A program made the position numbers and the translations under genes. The notes under the pieces were generated by a model. That model was not told where the DNA came from and made no database searches. It saw only the letters and a list, made by a program, of their open reading frames with translations. A stretch of 64,000 nucleotides of DNA from Leptospira idonii. Lineage in GTDB: Bacteria; Spirochaetota; Leptospiria; Leptospirales; Leptospiraceae. Position 1 is the stretch's first letter. Every line of letters starts with the position of its first letter. The stretch covers positions 186,001-250,000 of the forward strand of contig NZ_RQHW01000013.1 in the NCBI RefSeq assembly GCF_004770995.1. The letters run 5' to 3'. Positions 1 to 8,179 of this stretch are shown piece after piece.

Positions 1-2
1 CG

Positions 3-677
3 GTCAGTCCGCCTATCGTAAAAGCAAGAGTTCGAACTCATCTTTCCTTAGTCAGCATCACGGAAGTGAAAGAAACTAGGCTGCAAATCGTTCAAAGATT
101 GGGAATGGCTTCCGAATACAAAGACAATGAAACGGGAATGCATGTGATTCGAATGAGCCATTATTCTCGTGTATTGGCATTAGCGGCGGGTTTTTCTTCG
201 GAAGATGCGGAGGACATTTTGAACGCAGCTCCTATGCATGATGTGGGAAAAATCGGAATTCCTGACAGCATTCTTCAAAAACCTGGAAAACTCACCGAAG
301 AAGAATGGAATGTGATGAAAAAACATCCGGAGATCGGTGCAGAAATCATAGGGGAACACAGCTCTACGATCTTACAATTGGCAAGGGTGATCGCACTCAC
401 ACACCACGAAAAATGGGACGGTTCCGGATATCCGAAAGGATTGAAAGCGGAAGAAATTCCTTTGGAAGGAAGGATTGTTGCGATCGCAGACGTGTTTGAT
501 GCACTAACAACAATTAGACCTTACAAAAAAGCCTGGGAAGTATCCGATGCGGTTCAATTTTTAAAAGATCAGTCGGGAATTCACTTCGATGCGAAATTGG
601 TGGAACAGTTTATCGGTGTTTTACCAGCAGTATTGGAAATCAGAGACAAATGGCCCGAAGAAATGGCAAGTCGTTAG
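3..677 (+). CDS. HD-GYP domain protein, 3' part (RpfG-like response regulator output)
   Basis: The reading frame is open from the left edge, so the start lies outside the window. A GTG at 66 is in frame but unlikely to be the start, because the codons before it encode PPIVKARVRTHLSLV, the typical end of a receiver domain leading into the linker of RpfG-type proteins. The HD-GYP domain follows: a HDVGKIGIP stretch (HD metal site), then HHEKWDGSGYPKGL with the GYP signature and an AIADVFDALTT segment. This family hydrolyses cyclic-di-GMP to pGpG/GMP, using a di- or tri-metal site, and couples a phosphorylation signal to second-messenger turnover in the cytoplasm. All catalytic landmarks visible here are intact. 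The receiver half and its phosphoacceptor Asp cannot be seen. Sensory partners would be upstream of the window. Confidence 0.9.
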   Translation, partial: VSPPIVKARVRTHLSLVSITEVKETRLQIVQRLGMASEYKDNETGMHVIRMSHYSRVLALAAGFSSEDAEDILNAAPMHDVGKIGIPDSILQKPGKLTEEEWNVMKKHPEIGAEIIGEHSSTILQLARVIALTHHEKWDGSGYPKGLKAEEIPLEGRIVAIADVFDALTTIRPYKKAWEVSDAVQFLKDQSGIHFDAKLVEQFIGVLPAVLEIRDKWPEEMASR

Positions 678-696
678 GTGGGATTTTTATCTCACC
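677..696. terminator. Weak hairpin after the HD-GYP gene
   Basis: GGTGGGA and TCTCACC pair (one G-T wobble) around a TTTTT-containing loop right after the stop codon. The T-run sits in the loop rather than after the stem, so this is not a textbook intrinsic terminator. It is only a candidate 3' end for the upstream gene. Confidence 0.25.
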
Positions 697-779
697 GTTT
701 CACTCAATTCTTATAAATCCTCCTCAATTTTAAATTTCATTTCGTATGTAACTTCTTTTTTCGCTTAATTTTCAAAAAT

Positions 780-798
780 ATATCCCGATTTGGAATAA
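780..798. promoter_or_regulatory. Candidate operator A, upstream of the restriction-modification gene
   Basis: This 19-bp site has partial dyad symmetry: TAT and ATA, then CC and GG, around a central AT. Its reverse complement matches the site at 4359-4377 at 16 of 20 positions, with the nine-base core CCAAATCGG identical. It lies about 41 bp before the start of the R-M gene, where a repressor or activator would act. The nearby XRE regulator is the obvious candidate ligand, which is inference by analogy with R-M controller (C) proteins. Confidence 0.45.
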
Positions 799-839
799 AA
801 ATGTTGTTTACTTGATATATTCTATTATAGGATAGTGTG

Positions 840-3800
840 ATGGCCATTAGGTTGTTTCACGAAAAAATTTACATGCCTATTCAAGAATATGTAAAACAAA
901 TTCAGCACAGATTGACCTTTGGGGTAGCGACAGAGCACAGTTATCGAGGAGATCTGCAGTCGCTTCTCAGTCAATTGGTGGAAGGAATCGTGATTACCAA
1001 CGAGCCCAAAAGGCAGAAATGCGGTGCGCCGGATTATATCATACATCGCAAAGAAGTTCCGTTAGGCTATATCGAAGCGAAAAACATAGGAATCGACTTG
1101 GATAAAGCTGAAAAATCGGAACAACTCAAAAGATATTTAAGAAGTTTAGACAATCTGATCCTTTCCGACTATTTGGAATTTCGATTCTATCGATCCGGAC
1201 AAAAAGTAAAACGAATCAAACTTGCCTCTCTTGAAAGAGGAAATTTAAAAGTTCATTCCGAAAATTTTAAGAACTTTGAAACGCATATACAAAGTTTTTG
1301 CAACTTCCAAGGCCAAACCATCGATTCTGCGGAAAAATTAGCCAAGATGATGGCACAAAAAGCGAAAATGATGGAAGAAGTTTTGTACAACGCATTGAAG
1401 GAAGAAGATCCGAACAACAGTTTGAGAGACCAATTTTATGCATTTCGTAAAATTTTGATTCATGATTTGGATGAGAAAACATTCTCCGATATTTATGCGC
1501 AAACAATCGCTTATGGTTTGTTTGCTGCCAGGTTGAACGATGGAAACGGAAACGATTTCAGTCGTCTGGAAGCCAGAGAATTGATTTCCAAATCCAATCC
1601 CTTTTTAAGAAATCTTTTCGATTATATATCGGGAGTGCAACTGGATGAAAGAGTTTCTTGGATCGTGGACGATCTTGCCGATATATTCAGAGCAACTAAC
1701 TTACATTCCATATTATCGGATTTCGGAAAAGCAACCGCTCAAAACGATCCCTTTCTGCATTTTTACGAAACATTTTTATCAGCCTATGATCCTAAACTCA
1801 GAAGATCCAGAGGAGTGTATTACACTCCCGAACCGGTCGTTAATTTTATCGTAAGAGCGGTGGATGAAGTTTTGAAAGACGAATTTTCATTGGAGAAGGG
1901 TCTTGCGGAAAATAGAAAGATCACGATCAAATATAACTCCGATGAGCCGGACAAAAGATCCAAAACCGGATACAAACAAATAGATAAAGAAGTTCATCAG
2001 TTGCAAATTTTGGATCCTGCAACAGGCACTGGAACTTTTTTATCAGAGACCATTAAGCTGATCCACAAACGGTTCCAAGGTCAAGAAGGAGCTTGGTCCA
2101 GTTATGTGGAAGAGGATCTAATTCCTCGAATCAACGGTTTTGAAATTTTGATGGCATCATACACTATGTGTCATCTGAAAGTGGAAAGACTTCTAAAGGA
2201 AACAGGATATCGTCCTAAAGATGAAAAAAGCCAAAACCGTTTGAAAGTGTATCTAACGAATACTTTGGAAGAAGCTCATCCGGATACGGGCACTTTGTTC
2301 GCAAGTTGGTTGTCTAGAGAATCTACCGAGGCGAATTATCTGAAAAGAGATACTCCAGTTATGGTTGTGATCGGAAATCCTCCTTATTCCGTAAGCAGTG
2401 CCAATAAATCCAAATGGATCGAAGGTTTACTGACGGATTATAAAAAAGATCTGAATGAAAAAAATATCAATCCTCTTTCCGACGATTATCTCAAATTCAT
2501 TCGCTTCGGTCAGCATTTTATAGATAAAAACGGGGAAGGGATTTTGGCTTATATATCCAACAATAGTTTTATCGACGGGTTAATTCACAGACAAGCCAGA
2601 AAGAACATATTGGAATCATTTAATAAAATATATATTTTGGATTTACATGGGAATTCCAACCGTCAGGAAAAAACTTTAAAAGGGGACAAAGACGAAAACG
2701 TTTTCGATATCAAACAAGGTGTCTCCATCAATATCTTCATCAAAAAGAAAAGATCGGAACGCACAAAAATTTATCATTATGACTGTTTCGGCAAAAGAAA
2801 AGATAAATACGATTTTTTAAGAAAGAACGGTTTAAAATCGATCGGTTGGAAGAATATCAATGCGAAGGCCCCTTATTTTTTCTTCGTTCCCAACGAAACT
2901 TCTCATCTAACCGACTATAAAGGATATTTCCCGCTCAACCGAATTTTTCTTACCATCAACAGCGGAATCAAAACGCATAGGGATCATTTTATTATAGATA
3001 AAAGTAAAAAGAACTTAGAAACAAGGATTCGTTCGTTCTTTGAAAAGATGGAGCATAGCAAATATCCTTCCGAAGTATTGGAAGATTTTAAATTGGTAGA
3101 AAATGTTTATTTCAATCACTCTAAGTTCAAAGAAGATTCTTTTGATTCTTCTTTGATCAAAAAAATCACTTATAGACCGTTTGATGACAGATATATTTAT
3201 TATTCCACGAAACTGATCGACAGACATAGATCCGATATTATGGAGAATATGCTTGAGGGAGATAATTTCGGTCTTTGTTTGATGAGGCAATATTCGTACG
3301 GATGTGATTATTGTTATACCCTTCTTTCGAAGAATATGATCGAGTCCAGAGTGTTCGTAAGCAACAAAGGTATGGCATCCTTCGCTCCACTTTACATTAG
3401 GGAAAAGGGAGAAGTTTCTCTTTTGGATTCTAAGCAAAGTCGTAGAACTCATAATCTTTCTTCCGAATTCATTCGAGATGTGGAATCGGAAATTAAAATT
3501 CCTTTTCGAGACACGGAAAGAAACGATAAATCTTTTTTCAGTGCTTTGGATCTCTTGGATTATATTTATTCGATCCTTCATTCACCTTCTTATAGAAAAA
3601 AATATATAGATTTATTAAAAATTGATTTCCCTAGAATTCCACTCCCTAAAGATACGAAATCTTTTTGGGAGCTGGTATCTATCGGTTCTCAACTGAGAAA
3701 AATTCATTTATTCGAAAATTCGAATCCTTTGATTACCACTTTTTCCGTTTCAGGAGACAATTCGGTGGATCTGATAGAATTTAAAGACGGGAAGGTATGG

Positions 3801-4022
3801 ATCAATGAATTCCAATACTTCGATCATGTCCCTGAATCTGCCTGGAATTTTTTTATAGGAGGATATCAACCGGCTCAAAAATGGCTGAAAGATAGGAAGG
3901 GAGAAACATTGAATTCGGAAGAATTATTTCACTATCAGAATTTGATCGTTTGTCTGAAAGAAAGCGATGATTGGATGCAGAAAGTAGACGAGGTACTGGA
4001 AATGAATTCCATGATCATATAG
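840..4022 (+). CDS. Single-chain restriction-modification enzyme (type IIG / type ISP-like, N6-adenine methylase)
   Basis: A protein of about 1060 residues combining nuclease, methylase and target recognition. Near the N-terminus a PD-(D/E)xK nuclease pattern is visible (APDYII with Asp about residue 65, then GYIEAKN with ExK about residues 79-81). A helical spacer follows, then the gamma-class methyltransferase core: LDPATGTGTF (SAM motif I, about residue 390) and VIGNPPYS (catalytic NPPY, about residue 511). The C-terminal third resembles the type ISP specificity domain (YIYSILHSPSYRKKY; then a FPRIPLP segment). No helicase motifs are seen between nuclease and methylase, so it is shorter than LlaGI-type ISP enzymes and closer in plan to type IIG. 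ATG at 840 is preferred over GTG at 837 because AGGA lies at 829-832. It presumably cuts unmodified foreign DNA and methylates its own adenines; its recognition site cannot be read from sequence. A regulator gene lies convergently downstream. Confidence 0.9.
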   Translation: MAIRLFHEKIYMPIQEYVKQIQHRLTFGVATEHSYRGDLQSLLSQLVEGIVITNEPKRQKCGAPDYIIHRKEVPLGYIEAKNIGIDLDKAEKSEQLKRYLRSLDNLILSDYLEFRFYRSGQKVKRIKLASLERGNLKVHSENFKNFETHIQSFCNFQGQTIDSAEKLAKMMAQKAKMMEEVLYNALKEEDPNNSLRDQFYAFRKILIHDLDEKTFSDIYAQTIAYGLFAARLNDGNGNDFSRLEARELISKSNPFLRNLFDYISGVQLDERVSWIVDDLADIFRATNLHSILSDFGKATAQNDPFLHFYETFLSAYDPKLRRSRGVYYTPEPVVNFIVRAVDEVLKDEFSLEKGLAENRKITIKYNSDEPDKRSKTGYKQIDKEVHQLQILDPATGTGTFLSETIKLIHKRFQGQEGAWSSYVEEDLIPRINGFEILMASYTMCHLKVERLLKETGYRPKDEKSQNRLKVYLTNTLEEAHPDTGTLFASWLSRESTEANYLKRDTPVMVVIGNPPYSVSSANKSKWIEGLLTDYKKDLNEKNINPLSDDYLKFIRFGQHFIDKNGEGILAYISNNSFIDGLIHRQARKNILESFNKIYILDLHGNSNRQEKTLKGDKDENVFDIKQGVSINIFIKKKRSERTKIYHYDCFGKRKDKYDFLRKNGLKSIGWKNINAKAPYFFFVPNETSHLTDYKGYFPLNRIFLTINSGIKTHRDHFIIDKSKKNLETRIRSFFEKMEHSKYPSEVLEDFKLVENVYFNHSKFKEDSFDSSLIKKITYRPFDDRYIYYSTKLIDRHRSDIMENMLEGDNFGLCLMRQYSYGCDYCYTLLSKNMIESRVFVSNKGMASFAPLYIREKGEVSLLDSKQSRRTHNLSSEFIRDVESEIKIPFRDTERNDKSFFSALDLLDYIYSILHSPSYRKKYIDLLKIDFPRIPLPKDTKSFWELVSIGSQLRKIHLFENSNPLITTFSVSGDNSVDLIEFKDGKVWINEFQYFDHVPESAWNFFIGGYQPAQKWLKDRKGETLNSEELFHYQNLIVCLKESDDWMQKVDEVLEMNSMII

Positions 4023-4035
4023 CAAGAATTAGGAA

Positions 4036-4329
4036 CTATTTGGAGTTTTTATCCAACGTAGCCGCTTTCAATACGGTTTTTTCTTTCTGAGAAAATTCTT
4101 TTTTTGTGAATGGAAAGAAGTGTTGGATAGGCTTTTTGTACAGAAGGCTTAGGCGCCATAGTTCCAACACGTCAATCTTCCTCTCTCCCGACTCCACTTT
4201 GGAGACAAAAGATTGAGGTTCGCCAATCGCTTTTGCCACATCGGTTTGGGTAAGCTTGGCATCCTTTCTTGCTTGTTTTAAAAGCGAGATTAGGAGCTTG
4301 TATTCTTTTGTAAAAATCGTTTTTTCCAG
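4036..4329 (-). CDS. XRE-family HTH regulator next to the R-M gene, non-ATG start
   Basis: The only ATG/GTG start (GTG at 4239) would begin inside the helix-turn-helix. The frame remains open upstream to a stop at 4342-4344. The upstream codons encode EKTIFTKEYKLLISLLKQ followed by ARKDAKLTQTDVA, the conserved first helices of this XRE group. The complete domain reads on through IGEPQSFVSKVESGERKID. A CTG at 4327-4329 directly before EKTIF is the best start, giving 97 residues; no clear Shine-Dalgarno is visible. The protein would bind DNA as a dimer, and a near-palindromic site lies 29 bp before this start with a relative in front of the R-M gene. I infer a controller-like regulator of the R-M system. 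An independent regulator or an antitoxin-like protein is possible, but no toxin partner is present. Confidence 0.7.
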   Translation of the reverse strand: MEKTIFTKEYKLLISLLKQARKDAKLTQTDVAKAIGEPQSFVSKVESGERKIDVLELWRLSLLYKKPIQHFFPFTKKEFSQKEKTVLKAATLDKNSK

Positions 4330-4358
4330 AGCGATTTTATATTACTGCTAAAAGTATA

Positions 4359-4377
4359 TTATCCCAAATCGGCATAA
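4359..4377. promoter_or_regulatory. Candidate operator B, upstream of the XRE regulator
   Basis: A 19-bp near-palindrome with outer arms TTAT/ATAA and inner CC/GG around AAATC (7 of 9 pairs symmetric). It overlaps an AT-rich TAATAT that could serve as the -10 of the minus-strand regulator gene, which would fit autoregulation. It is the mirrored partner of the site at 780-798. Confidence 0.45.
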
Positions 4378-4457
4378 GAAGCGTTCGAAAGCGAAAAACA
4401 CTCCATTGTTAGACGAGACTTGTCCGGTCGCTCTCGAATAGTAAACGTTTGTTTGGT

Positions 4458-4479
4458 CATTGTTTCATTCGAAACAATG
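4458..4479. terminator. Perfect 9-bp hairpin downstream of the PrsW operon
   Basis: CATTGTTTC and GAAACAATG form a perfect 9-bp stem with an ATTC loop, ten bases after the stop codon of the PrsW gene (minus strand). There is no U-run after the stem in that direction. It may act as an mRNA 3'-end stabiliser, a factor-assisted terminator or a protein-binding palindrome. The rest of the 4330-4488 gap shows nothing else recognisable. Confidence 0.4.
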
Positions 4480-4488
4480 AAATACGCT

Positions 4489-5427
4489 TTATGAGCTTTG
4501 TTTTTTGATATTTTTCCCCCAAAAAAGAAGACCGACAGCAATGAAAGTGGAAAGGCTAGGAATGGCAAACATCCATGTTTCGAAATTTTGATCTTCCCCG
4601 TAGAAATAATCATAAATACAGAAGGGAAATAGAAACAGGGAGAACAGAAAAAAAAGCGTAGAGAATACATAAAGTACGCTTCGGAGCAATGAAATGAAAA
4701 GGGGAGAACTTTCTGTCCGCTGAATATTTTTTTCCGTAATGAGAGTAGGGAAACCGCTTTCTTGTAGCAGGATTTTGTCTTTTTTCAAAGCAGATGTAGT
4801 ATACCACCGAACTATGAATAAAGGTGCAAGCACGAAGATAGGAGCGATGAAAACGGAGTATTCGTGAACATCCAGAATGAAATCGAATCCTCCATGCAGA
4901 AAAGTGGATATTCCGACTCCTGCAAGTAAAGCTACGATCGGATTAGTTCCTTCCATTTTTTCTTTTGCAATCCAATGTCCTATGATTGCACCCCAGAGTA
5001 TATGGCCCGGTACGGAAAGAAATGCACGCAGGATACCGATTACAAATCCGTGATCCATTACGTAGAATATGTTTTCAAACGTAGCGAATCCTCCTCCTAC
5101 ACAGGCACCGTAAACGATTCCGTCGAAGTGTTCGTTGAAAGCGGAATTTTTTGCGGAATAGAGGCGGATAGCAATATATTTACAAAGTTCTTCTATAAGA
5201 CCTACCACTAGAAAATAGTGAATTGCAGATTCGATCACATTGGATTCTTCCGGATCAGGAAACATTGTTTCCAAAAGACCTGCGGGAAGAACAAGTGCGG
5301 CTCCCCAAAAGAAAGATTTAAGAACGATACCGATCGGTTCTTTCTGAAGATTATCTTTCGAATAATATCTTTGAACGATTACGAATCCGGGAAGTATTGC
5401 AACGGCTAAAAGTCCGAAAGTCATCAT
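4489..5427 (-). CDS. PrsW-family membrane protease
   Basis: A 312-residue polytopic protein with about 8 hydrophobic segments. It carries the PrsW/CAAX-protease-like signature: GLIEELCKYIA (EExxK), FATFENIFY, and HILWGAIIGHW with two His. B. subtilis PrsW starts the proteolysis of the anti-sigma factor RsiW within the membrane; the substrate here is unknown and no anti-sigma gene is adjacent. It is the last gene of a four-gene minus-strand operon. Its ATG overlaps the stop of the SPFH gene (ATGATGA), so translation is probably coupled; the second ATG at 5424 is equally possible. The final ~100 residues form a poorly conserved membrane tail. Confidence 0.8.
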   Translation of the reverse strand: MMTFGLLAVAILPGFVIVQRYYSKDNLQKEPIGIVLKSFFWGAALVLPAGLLETMFPDPEESNVIESAIHYFLVVGLIEELCKYIAIRLYSAKNSAFNEHFDGIVYGACVGGGFATFENIFYVMDHGFVIGILRAFLSVPGHILWGAIIGHWIAKEKMEGTNPIVALLAGVGISTFLHGGFDFILDVHEYSVFIAPIFVLAPLFIVRWYTTSALKKDKILLQESGFPTLITEKNIQRTESSPLFISLLRSVLYVFSTLFFLFSLFLFPFCIYDYFYGEDQNFETWMFAIPSLSTFIAVGLLFWGKNIKKQSS

Positions 5428-6416
5428 ATAGAAGATAAAATTTCCTTTCGTTTTGTTTCAAACTCTTCCGCAGTGATTAAACCTTGATCTAACAATCCTT
5501 TTAGTTTGGCGATTCTTGCAGCAGGATCATTCGCAGCGGGCTGTCCTCCTTGGCTTTGATTGGGATTCATCATATTCCCCATCATTTGTGCCATATTCAT
5601 TCCCATTCCCATACCTAAACCGGCACCCATTCCTGCACCGCCCTGCCCTTGGTTTTCCGCAGATGCTTGTCCGATATCGAACATTTTTTTCTGTTGATAC
5701 TTATCACCTAACGTATCAATTTCGAATTTGTCAGTGATGATTTTTTGGATTCTCTGATAATTCTCATCCGTTTGATCGAAGTTAACCGATGCAACGTTGA
5801 ATTCCGTAAGTTCGATTCCGTATTTTGCAAACTCGGGAGATAATTTCACTTTCCCCGCAGTCGAACTTTCGTCTCTGTATTTGTTGATTTCTACAACGGA
5901 AGTGTTGTTGTTAAGAATTACTTCTGATATAAAATCCCCGATTCCTCGCACTATGTTCGGTTTTAAAAATTCGTCTATGGCTTCATTCGTCGTTCTATTT
6001 CCTCCTTGAACGACATTTATAAGAAAAGATCTTGCGTCTTTAATTCTGAATTTATAATCACCAAATGCTCGTATGTTTAGAACGATTTTATATTTTGGAT
6101 CTTCCAATGGGATAGGAGTGTTTGTTCCCCATTTCATGGAAAAAATCGCTTTGTTTACGTAATAGATTTCCGCAGTGAAAGGTGTTTTTCCTCCGAAGGG
6201 AAGATTTACTAGAGCTTCCAATAAAGGAATGTTTCCTGTTTTTAAAGTATGGGTTCCAGGACCGAAACTATCCAAAGCTCTTCCTTCTTTGAAGAAAATC
6301 GCTTCTTGGTTTTCGCTGACTACTAATTGGCCTGCTGTGCTGATTTCATCGGAAGGATACTTCCATACAATTTCATTCGGATTGCCTTCGAATTTGATTC
6401 TGTCTATTAATGCCAT
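5424..6416 (-). CDS. SPFH domain protein with C-terminal SHOCT segment (YdjI-like)
   Basis: 330 residues without a signal peptide or clear membrane span. The first ~220 residues match the SPFH/band-7 group annotated as 'virion core protein'-like, as in B. subtilis YdjI (MALIDRIKFEGNPNEIVWKY start, then a FFKEGRALDSFGPGTHTL segment). A Gly/Met-rich linker (about residues 255-290) leads to a SHOCT motif at the end (IAKLKGLLDQGLITAEEFE). Members scaffold membrane-associated complexes; in B. subtilis YdjI works with the zinc-ribbon protein YdjG and the PspA homologue YdjF. Here the first gene of the operon is also a zinc-ribbon membrane protein, supporting a related role in envelope maintenance. 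No PspA homologue is encoded in the operon. Confidence 0.8.
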   Translation of the reverse strand: MALIDRIKFEGNPNEIVWKYPSDEISTAGQLVVSENQEAIFFKEGRALDSFGPGTHTLKTGNIPLLEALVNLPFGGKTPFTAEIYYVNKAIFSMKWGTNTPIPLEDPKYKIVLNIRAFGDYKFRIKDARSFLINVVQGGNRTTNEAIDEFLKPNIVRGIGDFISEVILNNNTSVVEINKYRDESSTAGKVKLSPEFAKYGIELTEFNVASVNFDQTDENYQRIQKIITDKFEIDTLGDKYQQKKMFDIGQASAENQGQGGAGMGAGLGMGMGMNMAQMMGNMMNPNQSQGGQPAANDPAARIAKLKGLLDQGLITAEEFETKRKEILSSI

Positions 6417-6436
6417 GTTTAACTCCGATAATGCGA

Positions 6437-6967
6437 TTATTTTTTAAGAAATATATTGTTTCTGGAATCGAACTCTTTTTCGATCGTTTCCAAGGAGGCG
6501 ATTACGTTTTGAATAGCCGCTTCCGGATTTTCAGCAAACCAGGTGGAAAGTTTTTGAGTTACGTCCAATTCCAATTGCCCTAACTTTTCTAATATTCCAA
6601 AGTCGTGTTTTAATAAGGACTCCAACTCTTCTGCGCTAGCTTTGAAACCTGTTCCCAAACCGGAAAGTCCGTAACCTGCCGAGGATATTTTCATAAGTAT
6701 TTTATCCAATGAATTTACTGCAGGTGTAGACTTACCTATGTTTTGGATTTGTGCTTTTGCGACAAAACCTTCTTCCAATTTATGAAGTGCTTCCTTAAAG
6801 GAAGAGAGTCGATCGGTAATTTCTTTTCTTACCAATTGATCGGTTTTGTCAAATTCTTGGTTTGCGAACGCTTCCGCAAAAAGAGATGTTTCTTTTAAGA
6901 ATTTTCTGACAGGTCCTTCTTCCGATCGGAACCGGTCCAAAGTGGATTGTAACCAATTTTGATCCAT
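6437..6967 (-). CDS. Helical hypothetical protein in the SPFH/PrsW operon
   Basis: I do not recognise a family. The 176 residues are soluble, strongly charged and predicted by eye to be mostly amphipathic helix, with no signal peptide or membrane span. There is a short Gly/Ser-rich patch (SSAGYGLSGLGTG) in the middle. It lies 11 bp after the zinc-ribbon gene and 20 bp before the SPFH gene in the same direction, so it is almost certainly co-transcribed. It could be an adaptor or a partner of the SPFH scaffold; it is too short and unlike PspA to be called that. Confidence 0.7.
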   Translation of the reverse strand: MDQNWLQSTLDRFRSEEGPVRKFLKETSLFAEAFANQEFDKTDQLVRKEITDRLSSFKEALHKLEEGFVAKAQIQNIGKSTPAVNSLDKILMKISSAGYGLSGLGTGFKASAEELESLLKHDFGILEKLGQLELDVTQKLSTWFAENPEAAIQNVIASLETIEKEFDSRNNIFLKK

Positions 6968-6978
6968 ATTCGTTCTCC

Positions 6979-8100
6979 TTAATTTTCTCTTCCGTTTACA
7001 GCTTTGACGGAATCACAAGTAATGTAGTTGAAAATAACGCTTTTTTCCGTTTGATAGATCGTCTTTCGATCGAAACTTTCCCATCTCTTTTGATCGAAGT
7101 CACAATCGTGTTTTTCCCCTTTTGTTTTCCCTTCGTTTTCCTCGAAATGAATCACATAGGTTTCCGACCTTGCACCTAACTCTTCACATCCGATTGAAGG
7201 TTGATATCCGGAACATGATTTATAAGTGGGAGTAGGCCAGTAAGGTTCTTTGTCGGATGCGGTCCCTTTCGCATTCACGGATCGATCCGGCGCCCATTTA
7301 TCTATCTTATAATAACACTTGCTATCGTATACAGGCTCTTGTCTGTAGTTTGTCGAACAGCTTTCTTTTTCGGAGTAAGTTCCGTCTCCTCTGTCCGATC
7401 TTACAGTGTAACAGGTTTCTCCGTCGGCCACTTTATTGTAGCTTCGTATTTCGGATGTTCGGCTGACATCATAACCTGAGGAAGGCATACTATCGCACCA
7501 GCTCGATTCTGAAACCGGTTTGAATTGATTGATTTGAATGGTTCTGCTCCATTCCTGGCTTGTGACTTTGAGGTTTGTTTTTTCCGTCCAAAAGACCCCC
7601 AAACAAACGAAGGCGATTGTACCGATCCCGATGCTTCCCAACATCCAAAGTACCCATTTCGGGGTTTTGGGGTGCGCTTTGATGTATTTGGAATTTGCGA
7701 ATGCTAATTCTTCCTTTGGGGAAGAGGATTTGAGAGGACCTTGCTCCGATTTTTGTTTTTGGAAATCCAGTTTTGCGGATTGGATGTTATCGGTTGTGGT
7801 ACCTACCACTTGATCGGAACGAAGTAGTACGTCTTTTGCTCCGTCTAAAGAGCCGCCGCAGTTACCACAAAATGTCGCTTTGGCTCCGTTGGGAGTTTGG
7901 CAAAAAGGGCAGGTCTTATCTACTCCGAAATATTGATGATCTTCCACTGCCACTTTTTCGAAATCGGAAGGGAAATATCTTCTGGCAGGGTCTTGTGCGG
8001 CTCCGCAGTTCGGGCAATGCCTATGAGTTTTGCCTAAAAGTTTTTTTGAACTGCAGAATTCGCAGTCCCAAAGCATCTCATAGATTTTTTCCCCTGCCAT
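6979..8100 (-). CDS. Zinc-ribbon protein with one membrane segment (YdjG-like)
   Basis: 373 residues. Two N-terminal zinc ribbons are visible: CEFCSS...CPNCG (about residues 13-33) and CPFCQ...CGNCG (about 64-80). A charged linker follows, then a single membrane span near residue 150 (WMLGSIGIGTIAFVCLGVFW). The C-terminal ~200 residues contain many Cys and Tyr and would lie outside the cytoplasm, probably disulfide-linked. The plan (cytoplasmic zinc ribbons, one span, extracytoplasmic domain) resembles B. subtilis YdjG, which recruits PspA to the membrane. It is the first gene of the operon with the SPFH and PrsW genes; the promoter should lie in 8101-8179, which is shared with a divergent DUF1549 gene. 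Confidence 0.75.
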   Translation of the reverse strand: MAGEKIYEMLWDCEFCSSKKLLGKTHRHCPNCGAAQDPARRYFPSDFEKVAVEDHQYFGVDKTCPFCQTPNGAKATFCGNCGGSLDGAKDVLLRSDQVVGTTTDNIQSAKLDFQKQKSEQGPLKSSSPKEELAFANSKYIKAHPKTPKWVLWMLGSIGIGTIAFVCLGVFWTEKTNLKVTSQEWSRTIQINQFKPVSESSWCDSMPSSGYDVSRTSEIRSYNKVADGETCYTVRSDRGDGTYSEKESCSTNYRQEPVYDSKCYYKIDKWAPDRSVNAKGTASDKEPYWPTPTYKSCSGYQPSIGCEELGARSETYVIHFEENEGKTKGEKHDCDFDQKRWESFDRKTIYQTEKSVIFNYITCDSVKAVNGREN

Positions 8101-8179
8101 CGGGAAGCGTTATCCAATAAAAAACACGTTTTGCAAGAAAAATATTTTATTTCCAAAAGGGAGTATATAGATTCTATAC

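Noticed and set aside
3015..3581. Minus-strand frame of 188 codons
   Set aside because: It is antisense to the specificity region of the R-M enzyme and has no start signal or domain.
4036..4329. Antitoxin of a toxin-antitoxin pair
   Set aside because: No small toxin-like gene accompanies it; the neighbour on one side is the R-M gene and on the other the PrsW operon.
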